From NCBI GenBank assembly GCA_003165115.1, contig PLSJ01000247.1:1-10361 (forward strand): a DNA stretch of 10,361 nt, written 5' to 3'. Position numbers and translations under genes: made by a program. This DNA is from Syntrophaceae bacterium (lineage in GTDB: Bacteria > Desulfobacterota > Syntrophorhabdia > Syntrophorhabdales > WCHB1-27). Below the pieces are notes generated by a model that did not search any database, was not told the DNA's origin, and was given only the letters and a program-made list of their open reading frames with translations. Below, in pieces: positions 1 through 6,243 of the stretch (within the stretch, counting starts at the first letter, position 1; the number at the start of each line of letters is the position of its first letter).

Positions 1-205
1 AAAAAAGTTAGCGGGAACTAGTGGAAAACGAGGGCCGGGAAAAGGCTCGTTGCTCAGCGTCCGCAAATCCCGTCGATGCTCGACAATCGCGTCGGCCGAA
101 AGACCCTCGTTCTCGACATTTTTGGACACGAAAGTGCGTGGAGAAAAAGGCCCCCTTTGCCCCGTGGCCCTCTCTTTCAATGGCGTCCGGCGGGCGCGCG
201 CGCTC
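1..205. other. Upstream region with no supported gene
   Basis: I see no convincing gene here. The short open frames on both strands are Arg/Ser-rich, lack ribosome binding sites and have no recognisable domains, as expected from GC-rich noncoding DNA. A small inverted repeat, GTCGA-TGC-TCGAC, lies at 72-84, about 120 bases upstream of the sigma-54 promoter. That is a distance at which sigma-54 activators often bind, but a 5-bp arm is too short to claim a site. Confidence 0.5.
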
Positions 206-220
206 TGGCACGCCCTTTGC
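206..220 (+). promoter_or_regulatory. Sigma-54 (RpoN) -24/-12 promoter
   Basis: The sequence TGGCAC-N5-TTGC followed by T matches the sigma-54 consensus at every conserved position. The GG (207-208) and GC (219-220) dinucleotides have the required 10-base gap. It lies on the same strand as the secreted-protein gene and predicts a transcript start near 232, giving a leader of about 70 bases. Sigma-54 promoters need an AAA+ activator bound upstream, so this gene would be switched by a specific signal. The match is seen directly; function is inferred. Confidence 0.72.
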
Positions 221-304
221 TTTTCGGTTATGCGTGAGAGACCGTGAACACGTTTATGGCCGCCCATGCAAGGTCCGTTCGTCAGGATAGGAAGGTGATT
301 CATC

Positions 305-2065
305 ATGAGATCCAAAGCACTATTTCTTTTGGCGTCGCTGCTTTTTTTGGCTACTGCCGCCCATGCGGGCCTGCCCGGTTATTACGGGCCTGCCGTCGCC
401 ATGGACGGACTGGGAAATTTGACGATAGGCCCGAACGGCCAGATAGCAGTGCGGTTCCTGTGCACCCACACCGGCGGCATAGACAGGATCGTCCAACAAT
501 ACCAGAACGTGACCCCCGGCTACATGGGCGGTACCGGCGGCCGGATCAAGTGGGAGTTGAGGACCGACGACGGGACGGCCAATCATTTCCCGTCGGGCAC
601 CGTGTTGTGGACGGTGACCGATACCAGTCCGACCAAGGCGAAGAGCGGGACCGTCATCCAATGGTTCGACCTGAGCCCCGCGGTGCCGGTTACGGCGGGG
701 ACCCTCTACCACGTCGTCTACACCAACGTCGACCCCAGCCCGGATACGAACTATGTATCCTTCGACGGCATCTATACCAAGAAGAATAATTCACCCGTGC
801 AGCCGGCTTACTCCGACACCAACCTCATGACCCTCTGGAACGGTCCCAACTGGATAGCGAACCTGCACACCACCCCGGAGTTCAACGTCCATTATGCGGA
901 TGGATACGCCCAGGGGACAGGGTATGTCGATTCGACGAGCACGAGCAGCCCCGCATCGGAAACATTCACCGTGAGCGGCGGCAACGTCGTCGTCACCGGT
1001 GTGTCGGCGGCGGGGACAGGGCTTTCCTTCAGCCTGACTTCGGGCGGACAGGCGATCGCGTCGGGCACGGGTTCTCCGGGTGCGTATGCCGGCTGGACGA
1101 CCTACACGTTCCCTTCATCGATCACCCTGGTAAACGGTCAGACCTATACGCTGACGCTGTCCGGTTCCGTATACAGGGCCCTGCAGAAGGGGGACCCTTA
1201 CGGGATGTACACATCCTTTCCCGATGGTCACTGGACGGCGAATGCCGCATACGACCTGGAGTTCTATTTCACCACCGTGGCAGCCTCGTCGGAGCCGCCT
1301 CCCACGGGATTACAGGTGACGAGCGCAAGCGGCACGCAGGTCACGCTGGGATGGAGCGCGCCGTCAGGCCCGGCCCCCGCCGGATACAAGGTGTATCGGG
1401 GCACGGCAAGCGGAACGTACACATCGAATGTGGATGTGAAAAATGTCCTTCAGTACACCGTGCAGGGGCTTTCACCGGGGACCACCTCCTACTTCGCCGT
1501 GACGGACTATGACTCCACCGGGACACCGAGCGCATATTCCAACGAGGTATCCTATACCCTTTCACCGGCATGCACCTACTCCATCACTCCCGCGAGCCAG
1601 ACCGTCGCCGCAAGCGGCGGGTCGGGGGCGGTAAACGTGACGGCCCAGGGCTCGACCTGCTCATGGAATGTGTCCGGCATCCCGTCCTGGATCGCCGTAG
1701 GGTCGGGCGGCAGCGGTACGGGAAACGGGACGGTCAATTATACCGTCGCGGCCAATGGCGCATCGTCGTCGAGGACGGTGGGACTGACCGTTGCCGGACG
1801 CACGTTCACCGTGACACAAGGGGCGGCAACGGCAGCCTCCTATACGATTGCGTCTTCCGCCGGTTACGGTGGGACTGTTTCACCCTCCGGCGCGGTGCAG
1901 GTCGGCGCGGGCGCGGACATAAGCTTCTCCGTTTCGGCGTCCGGCGGGTATGCGATAGGGTCCGTGGTCGTCGACGGCGCGAACGTGGGGAGCTTGTCGT
2001 CGTATACGTTTCACGACGTCACATCCAACCATACGATATCCGCGACCTTCAGGCGCAGGTGGTAA
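305..2065 (+). CDS. Secreted multidomain protein (Fn3, BACON-like, InlB-B-repeat-like)
   Basis: The 586-residue product starts with a classical Sec signal peptide (basic N-terminus, hydrophobic core, likely cleavage after Ala21 in the AHA-G context). The ATG follows a good ribosome binding site (GGAAGGTG, about 8 bases upstream). Residues 22-330 are Gly/Thr/Ser-rich beta-type sequence that I do not recognise as a family; a cysteine lies at 53. Residues about 332-418 form a fibronectin type III domain (PPPTGLQV, a W350 strand, GYKVYRG, the AYSNEV ending). Residues about 422-508 resemble a BACON domain, with Cys423 and Cys452 able to form a disulfide and the SWIAVGSG and FTVTQG strands. Residues 512-584 resemble the divergent InlB B-repeat (GYGGTVSPSG, GYAIGSVVVDG, ISATF). 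The protein ends in RRRW with no membrane anchor or sorting signal, so it is probably released to the periplasm or medium. Fn3 and BACON modules often occur in adhesins or polysaccharide-active proteins; no catalytic domain is seen. The sigma-54 promoter at 206-220 is its likely control. Confidence 0.85.
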   Translation: MRSKALFLLASLLFLATAAHAGLPGYYGPAVAMDGLGNLTIGPNGQIAVRFLCTHTGGIDRIVQQYQNVTPGYMGGTGGRIKWELRTDDGTANHFPSGTVLWTVTDTSPTKAKSGTVIQWFDLSPAVPVTAGTLYHVVYTNVDPSPDTNYVSFDGIYTKKNNSPVQPAYSDTNLMTLWNGPNWIANLHTTPEFNVHYADGYAQGTGYVDSTSTSSPASETFTVSGGNVVVTGVSAAGTGLSFSLTSGGQAIASGTGSPGAYAGWTTYTFPSSITLVNGQTYTLTLSGSVYRALQKGDPYGMYTSFPDGHWTANAAYDLEFYFTTVAASSEPPPTGLQVTSASGTQVTLGWSAPSGPAPAGYKVYRGTASGTYTSNVDVKNVLQYTVQGLSPGTTSYFAVTDYDSTGTPSAYSNEVSYTLSPACTYSITPASQTVAASGGSGAVNVTAQGSTCSWNVSGIPSWIAVGSGGSGTGNGTVNYTVAANGASSSRTVGLTVAGRTFTVTQGAATAASYTIASSAGYGGTVSPSGAVQVGAGADISFSVSASGGYAIGSVVVDGANVGSLSSYTFHDVTSNHTISATFRRRW

Positions 2066-2134
2066 GGGACGGCCACAAGAGGCCGATAATGAAACCAGTG
2101 CACATTCGCCGAGAGTGGTTTATCCTATTCCTGC

Positions 2135-2386
2135 ATGAAACTGGCAGCCATTTCGACGATCGTCCTCCTGCTCAACCTGCCCTTCGGCTATTGGAGGGCA
2201 GGGGCGAGGAAGTTTTCCTTGCGGTGGTTCCTTGCCGTCCACGTGCCGGTGCCCCTTGTCATCGCAATACGCCTCGTGAGCGGCATCGGCTGGCATATCG
2301 TCACCTTCCCCCTGATTATCGGGGCTTACGTCGCAGGGCAGTTCCTGGGCGGGCTGCTCGGGCGGGCAAGGGCCGATAAGAAATAG
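2135..2386 (+). CDS. Small membrane protein, function unknown
   Basis: The 83-residue product has three hydrophobic segments at about residues 2-19, 29-48 and 53-77, separated by a short basic loop (RAGARK, 22-27), and ends in a basic tail (GRARADKK). This fits a small integral inner-membrane protein with its basic parts in the cytoplasm. The pattern LNLPFGYWR followed by KFSLRWFLAVHVPVP looks like a conserved small membrane family found in many proteobacteria, but I cannot name a function. No Shine-Dalgarno sequence stands before the ATG; TATCCT at 2121-2126 is a poor -10 candidate, so the start signal is unclear. It lies 69 bases after the secreted-protein gene and may be cotranscribed. The composition of the reading frame favours a real gene. 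Confidence 0.72.
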   Translation: MKLAAISTIVLLLNLPFGYWRAGARKFSLRWFLAVHVPVPLVIAIRLVSGIGWHIVTFPLIIGAYVAGQFLGGLLGRARADKK

Positions 2387-2407
2387 GACCTCACCCGCCC
2401 GTTCCCG

Positions 2408-2951
2408 CTACAGCTCGAACTGCCGGGCGATGTTCTGGAGGTCGAGTCCCAACCGGGAGAGATCGTTAGACGCCGCGTGGACCTCGTCGGACGAGCGGGA
2501 CGTCTCGTGGGATATGCCCGAAATGGATTCGATGTCGGTGCTGATCTGGTCGGACGTCGCCGACATCTCGTCTATCGCCGTGGCGATCTGCTGGACCATC
2601 ATGTGAAGGTCGTCAAGGCCCTTGACGATAGCCTCCAGCTCGACGCCCGCCCTCGTGGATCTTCCCGATGAGGGCCTTGCCGTCCGCCGTTGCTTCGAGC
2701 CTGTCGACCTTCTCCACGGCGGCCTTGTATTTCTGCCTGTTCGCGTTTACCACACCTCCGCTCCTGGCGGCATAGCCTTTGTCCTTCGTGGAAAGGACTG
2801 CCAGCGAAGTCAGGTTTATGGTGTTGACCGCGTCCTTTATGTCGTAGGCTGCCTCGATCTTCGCGTTATCGAGGGCTACGATGCTCTTCAGCCTTGTGTT
2901 CATGTTGCTCGTCGCGGTAATGCCCGTGCCATGCTTTTGTTCCCAAACGCC
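2408..2951 (-). pseudogene. Methyl-accepting chemotaxis protein remnant
   Basis: Two frames on the minus strand carry the two ends of a chemoreceptor. The upstream piece (ATG at 2903, readable back to a stop at 2952-2954) has the look of a four-helix-bundle ligand domain: SIVALDNAKIEAAYDIKDAV, then a helix with KYKAAVEKVDRLEATADGKA. The downstream piece (readable from about 2650 to the stop at 2408) is the end of the cytoplasmic signalling helix: MVQQIATAIDEMSATSDQIS and, at the end, LDLQNIARQFEL. Missing are the first membrane helix, the rest of the ligand domain, the second membrane helix, the HAMP domain and the conserved signalling tip that contacts CheA/CheW. The junction also shifts frame at about 2640-2660. 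An internal deletion plus 5' loss explains all this, so no working receptor can be made. Confidence 0.85.
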
Positions 2952-3113
2952 TTACGCGGACGGGGCCCCCGCCGATGAGAGGTCAGCGAAAGTCCCGAAG
3001 AAACATATACGGTCTAGATGATTGTCGTCTCATCCGCGCGGTACTTAAGTTTCATCCGCATCGAACGGGAAAAAGAACAGGTGAGACGGCGGTAGGCTGG
3101 GACCGGGCAAGTC
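2952..3113. other. Intergenic spacer with no supported gene
   Basis: I translated the minus strand here looking for the missing chemoreceptor N-terminus and found only short frames closed by stops, with no membrane helix. No strong hairpin with a T-run is visible after the antiporter stop codon at 3114. The spacer may be decayed sequence from the same deletion that damaged the receptor. Confidence 0.4.
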
Positions 3114-4316
3114 TTATCCCTCGTCGCCCAGGCCGTCGCGCTCGGGCTCCGCTTTTCTTTCCCCCGGCACCGGGAGAAGGTGTGCGGGCAGGAAGAACAG
3201 CCCTGCAATGAGTGTCGGCACCACCGCGCTCGCGATGACCGTCGCCACCAGGAAGGAGTATTGTCCCTGGGTGACGATGCCGTGGGACAGGCCGAACAAT
3301 GCCGAGATGGTCCCGAAGGTCAACCCCGTCGACATCAGGAGCGTATAGTACCAGCGCTCGTTGCGGTCGCGTCTGAAGAGCCGCACGAATGGGTACAGGC
3401 CGAAAATCTTCGAGAGCACCTTCCCGGCGAGCAGGACGAGGAAGATGAAGGGCGCCGAGGCCAGGGCGCCCAGGGAAACGAGCATTCCCGCGCGAAGGAA
3501 GTAAAAAGGCGTGAGGAACCCGACGGTCAGGGTCCGCAGGCGCCGGATCCAGAAGTCATCCTTCGCCGCCCCTCCGGCCAGGACCATACCCGCGATATAG
3601 GCGGGCAAAACGCCTTCGCTCCCCGACCAGAGGGCGAGGGCGCCCAACCCGAAAAGGACGAGCATGACCCACTTGGTCCTGATCGCGGCCGTGCGATAGG
3701 CATAGATGCGGGTGATCCATCCGGTCACGGAGGGCAGCAGGGCCAGGACCGCACCGCTCGTCAGGACGAAGACCACGGTCTTGTACGTGAATGGGGAAAA
3801 GAGCAGGCCAAGGGCGATCACGGTTCCAAGGTCGTTAATAAAACAGGCGCCCAGGACGCCCTTGCCGAACTCGGTCTTGTTCAGGCCCGTCTCCAGCATC
3901 ACGGCGTAGACCACCGCCATGGAAGTCGTGGAAAGCGCCACGCCGCAGAGCAGGCTCGCCCGAGGGTCCCATCGCAACAGGTAGTGCGCCGCGGCGGCGC
4001 AGCCGAAAAAGGGCGCAAGGAACCCGACCAGGCCTATGACTGACACCTCTTTCGCCTTTGTGCGGAGGACGTCAGGGTCGAGCTCCGCGCCCGCGAGGAA
4101 GGTCAGGAGGATGGCGCCGGAGGACGCGAGAAAACGGAGCCATTCTCCCTTCGATGCCAGCACGTCCGGCTCGGCGGTCAGGCCCGCCATGGCACCTGCC
4201 GCGACCCCGACGCAAATTTCGATCAGGGCGATGGAAATATGAAGATGGTAGGCGATGATCGCCGAAATAACCGCGAGGCCGAGCCATACCGACGCGATGA
4301 CGAAAAGGTGCTCCAT
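3114..4316 (-). CDS. Cation:proton antiporter, CPA family (Na+/H+ exchanger domain)
   Basis: The 400-residue product is almost wholly hydrophobic, with about 11-12 membrane helices, and fits the Na+/H+ exchanger domain family (Kef/NapA/GerN-like). It would exchange K+ or Na+ for protons across the inner membrane. Motifs visible: FLAGAELDPD (73-82) matching the Kef-type FxxGxELD signature, the broken-helix motif ALSTTSMAVVYA (127-138), and ACFINDLGTV (157-166). The ion-binding pair is Asn161-Asp162; in related antiporters Asn-Asp is associated with electroneutral exchange and Asp-Asp with electrogenic exchange. The C-terminus is a short charged tail (GERKAEPERDGLGDEG), so the RCK/TrkA-N and TrkA-C domains common in this group are absent. 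The start has a GAGGAG ribosome binding site 8-9 bases upstream. It stands alone, between a pseudogene and a divergent gene stub. The transported ion is not readable. Confidence 0.87.
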   Translation of the reverse strand: MEHLFVIASVWLGLAVISAIIAYHLHISIALIEICVGVAAGAMAGLTAEPDVLASKGEWLRFLASSGAILLTFLAGAELDPDVLRTKAKEVSVIGLVGFLAPFFGCAAAAHYLLRWDPRASLLCGVALSTTSMAVVYAVMLETGLNKTEFGKGVLGACFINDLGTVIALGLLFSPFTYKTVVFVLTSGAVLALLPSVTGWITRIYAYRTAAIRTKWVMLVLFGLGALALWSGSEGVLPAYIAGMVLAGGAAKDDFWIRRLRTLTVGFLTPFYFLRAGMLVSLGALASAPFIFLVLLAGKVLSKIFGLYPFVRLFRRDRNERWYYTLLMSTGLTFGTISALFGLSHGIVTQGQYSFLVATVIASAVVPTLIAGLFFLPAHLLPVPGERKAEPERDGLGDEG

Positions 4317-4605
4317 GATGACGTCTCCTCAAAGAAGGGGTATATTCAGCCGTCGCGAGGGCAACGAAACAACCTGATTTGCAGCGGGTCCGACATCGCG
4401 GGACGCGAGACCCTACCGCCCGCAGGCGCCTTCACGGTAGGAGTCATCAGCCGGGCTTAAGGGCGGTTATCAGGGGAACTCCATCCCCGGTTAAGGCAAA
4501 TAGGATAGCAATGAGGCCGGGGAAAATCAAGCCTCCTCCCATGTCCCTTTCGCCCCCCGGGAATAAACCCGAACGAAAACGGTCCCGTATATTACTGTAG
4601 CGTTC
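4317..4605. other. Divergent intergenic region
   Basis: The region separates the minus-strand antiporter from the plus-strand gene stub and should carry both promoters. The antiporter's ribosome binding site is at its left end, with a TATACC element about 20 bases further on but no well-spaced -35. Around 4465-4535 there are GGGG/CCCC and CCCCGG/CCGGGG pairs that could fold, but arms are short or far apart, and no known riboswitch pattern was recognised. No gene is supported. Confidence 0.4.
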
Positions 4606-4614
4606 TGGTATAAC
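4606..4614 (+). promoter_or_regulatory. Possible extended -10 promoter for the gene stub
   Basis: TGG-TATAAC reads as an extended -10 element (TGn plus five of six -10 bases). No good -35 lies 17-18 bases upstream, which is common with extended -10 promoters. A start near 4621 would give a leader of about 55 bases before the ATG at 4677. Confidence 0.35.
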
Positions 4615-4676
4615 CTACCGACCCTGCGCCAGTTCACTCGTCATGATTGGTCACAAAAGACTCAAAGAGAGGATGC

Positions 4677-4826
4677 ATGGCAAAGCAGAGGTCTCCCCGC
4701 GAATTCGACGAGCTTCGGAAACAGGCCGGGAAGCTGCTGGCGGAGGACGCCGGAAAGGTCCTCGAAACAGGGCTTGATGCACCCCTCACCCCGGCCCTCT
4801 CCCCTTGGGGGAGAGGGCCGGGGTGA
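4677..4826 (+). pseudogene. Gene stub cut off by an inverted repeat
   Basis: An ATG at 4677, with an AGAGAGGA ribosome binding site just upstream, opens a 49-codon frame. The first 34 residues look like a real protein N-terminus: charged and helix-forming, MAKQRSPREFDELRKQAGKL followed by LAEDAGKVLETGLD. From codon 35 (4779) the frame lies entirely inside the perfect inverted repeat and reads a low-complexity Pro/Gly stretch to TGA at 4824-4826. This suggests that a repeat inserted into, or a deletion joined a repeat to, a once longer gene. It could still be a translated small protein whose tail is encoded by the repeat. I do not recognise the family of the first 34 residues. Confidence 0.5.
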
Positions 4827-4833
4827 GGGGTGC
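4779..4833. repeat. Perfect 26-bp inverted repeat (GC-rich hairpin)
   Basis: Arms at 4779-4804 and 4808-4833 are exact reverse complements with a 3-base loop (4805-4807). The sequence type (CCCTCACCCC, then CCCTCTCCCC, and mirror) is a widespread intergenic palindromic repeat in GC-rich bacterial genomes, often misannotated as coding because it translates to PHPGPLPQGER-like peptides. It lies between the 3' ends of a plus-strand stub and the minus-strand binding-protein gene, so it could stop transcription from both sides, although no T-run follows either arm. Mobility, for example through a REP-type transposase acting in trans, is inference. Confidence 0.9.
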
Positions 4834-4873
4834 GCACAACCGGAACCTTATCGTGGGTAAGGGCGCCTCTCTT

Positions 4874-6142
4874 TCAGAACTGCTCCTTCGAGTGGTCCGA
4901 GATGGGCGGGTAGGCCACGTCCGGGGCCGGTATCTTCGCCACGACCTTGATGCTCCCTTTCTCCACCCTCTCCACGTAGAGGCCCGTCTGGATCAGATGG
5001 TCCTGCGCCCGGATCATGGCGTTGCCCTGGGGAAACTCCAGGCTCTCTTTCAACTGCATGCCTTCCAGCGCCTGGATCACCTTCGGGTTGTCCTTTTTGT
5101 CCTGCCAGTCGGCCTTTTCGATGGCGTTCTTCAAGGCGAAGAAAGACTCCCAGACGGCCCAGTTGTAGGCCAGGACGAAGTAAGTGCCCGTGCCCTTCTC
5201 GATGCCCACGGGGTCGACCCCTATGAGGTCCCTGTACTGTTTGTTGAAGGGCGTGTTCAGTCCGGACAGATAGGTCGGGTATGACGTGATGCAGTACATG
5301 CCCTCGGCCGCGGCCCCGAGTTTTTTCGGGTCCTGGGCGGAAAGGGCGTACACCGCGCCCAGTTTCTTGATGTCCGGGCGCACCGCGTGGATGTCGCGGA
5401 CGGCCGAGAGGAAGTCCGAGCCGAAGGCGGCGAGGTAGACCGCGTCGGCTTCTTTGGGGATCTTCCCCTTGAGATGGGGCAGCCAGTCGCTCGTACCCAG
5501 CGGCACCCGGATCGATTCGAGCACCTGCCCGCCGTTCTCCGTGATGTACTTCGCGAAATCCTCCTGGTTCGACCAGCCCCAGGCGAAGTTGACCACCACG
5601 ATCACCCATTTCTTGCCCAGGTTGTGGACGGCCCACTTCGCGGTGCCCTTCGCCTCTTCCCGGACGGACGTGCAGAGCTGGAACACGTAGCGGTTGCCTT
5701 TCTCACCCGATATCTCCGTCGCGGAAGCCGAGGGGAAGTAGAGCGTCTTCAGCTCTTTGGCGATGGGAGAGCAGGCAACGGCGACGCCGGAGTTGTTCGA
5801 GTCGATCACGAAATCGACGCTGTTCGACTCGACGAGCTTCCTGAATTTCAAGGCCCCCACCGACGGCTTGCTCTCCGTGTCCTCGACGTACAGCTCGACG
5901 GGGCGTCCGTTGATGCCGCCCTTCTGGTTGACCATGTTTACGGCCGCCCTCAGCACCTTCTCGTGGGAGTAGCCGTAGGCGGCGAGCCCGCCCGTTTTTT
6001 CCGCGATCACGCCGATCTTTATGGGCTTCTTCGCCTGTCCCGCGACGTATCGGGGCAGGAGAACAGCCCCTGCCAGGAAGACGGCTGCGCACGCCACCCA
6101 TGCCCACTTTTTCACGGCCCTCTCCGTACCCTTTCCGAACAT
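4874..6142 (-). CDS. ABC transporter substrate-binding protein (branched-chain amino acid type, Peripla_BP_6)
   Basis: The 422-residue product is a periplasmic binding protein of the LivJ/urea/aromatic-acid type (type I fold). Residues 1-37 are a signal peptide (basic start, hydrophobic core at about 13-30, cleavage likely after Ala37 in AGQA). The mature protein opens with KKPIKIGVIAEKTGGLAAYG, the standard first strand and ligand loop, followed by AAVNMVNQKGGINGRPVELY and the hinge region with SNNSGVAVACSPIAKE. I chose the ATG at 6142 because AAGGAGGG stands 8 bases upstream and the signal peptide then has normal length. An in-frame ATG at 6247 overlaps the hydroxylase stop codon (ATGA) and would give 457 residues with an unusual basic extension. 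It is the last gene of the regulator-hydroxylase-binding protein set, so it probably delivers the enzyme's substrate or a relative. No permease or ATPase genes are in the window, so the transporter partners must lie elsewhere. Confidence 0.9.
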   Translation of the reverse strand: MFGKGTERAVKKWAWVACAAVFLAGAVLLPRYVAGQAKKPIKIGVIAEKTGGLAAYGYSHEKVLRAAVNMVNQKGGINGRPVELYVEDTESKPSVGALKFRKLVESNSVDFVIDSNNSGVAVACSPIAKELKTLYFPSASATEISGEKGNRYVFQLCTSVREEAKGTAKWAVHNLGKKWVIVVVNFAWGWSNQEDFAKYITENGGQVLESIRVPLGTSDWLPHLKGKIPKEADAVYLAAFGSDFLSAVRDIHAVRPDIKKLGAVYALSAQDPKKLGAAAEGMYCITSYPTYLSGLNTPFNKQYRDLIGVDPVGIEKGTGTYFVLAYNWAVWESFFALKNAIEKADWQDKKDNPKVIQALEGMQLKESLEFPQGNAMIRAQDHLIQTGLYVERVEKGSIKVVAKIPAPDVAYPPISDHSKEQF

Positions 6143-6173
6143 GCCCGTACCCTCCTTATCTGTAGTCACCTTC

Positions 6174-6191
6174 AGGCGCTTTAAAGCGCCT
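6174..6191. promoter_or_regulatory. 18-bp perfect palindrome before the binding-protein gene
   Basis: AGGCGCTTTAAAGCGCCT is its own reverse complement. It lies in the 101-base gap between the hydroxylase stop and the binding-protein start, 32 bases upstream of the ATG. In RNA it would form a stem with a small UUAA loop. A flanking TTCAGG/CCTGAA pair on the minus strand can extend the stem across a bulge. It could be an operator, an RNA-processing or stabilising hairpin that sets the expression ratio of the two genes, or a partial attenuator; no T-run follows. Confidence 0.55.
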
Positions 6192-6243
6192 CGCATCCTG
6201 AAATAGTTCCGCCGCCGTCCCGCAGCCTTTCCGGCCGGACGGT

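Noticed and set aside
190..204. Alternating GC run considered as a Z-DNA or simple-repeat element
   Set aside because: Too short and ordinary for DNA of this GC content.
21..290. 89-residue plus-strand frame at the left edge
   Set aside because: No ribosome site, Arg/Ser-rich composition, and it covers the sigma-54 promoter of the next gene.
2070..2085. Small hairpin (CGGCC-6-GGCCG) after the secreted-protein gene, considered as a terminator
   Set aside because: Only a 5-bp stem and no T-run afterwards.
2923..2938. TGGCAC-N5-TTAC on the minus strand, considered as a second sigma-54 promoter
   Set aside because: The essential GC of the -12 element is replaced, and it lies in the chemoreceptor remnant.
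3180..4043. 287-residue open frame on the plus strand opposite the antiporter gene
   Set aside because: It is extremely charged and repetitive (Gln/Glu/Arg/Gly), with no domain; it is the mirror of a GC-rich membrane-protein gene.
4634..4837. 67-residue minus-strand frame starting MRTPHPGPLPQGERAGVRG
   Set aside because: This is the well-known false peptide read from the palindromic repeat at 4779-4833.
5387..6184. 265-residue open frame on the plus strand opposite the binding-protein gene
   Set aside because: Composition is that of antisense GC-rich sequence; the minus strand carries a full binding protein with signal peptide and ribosome site.
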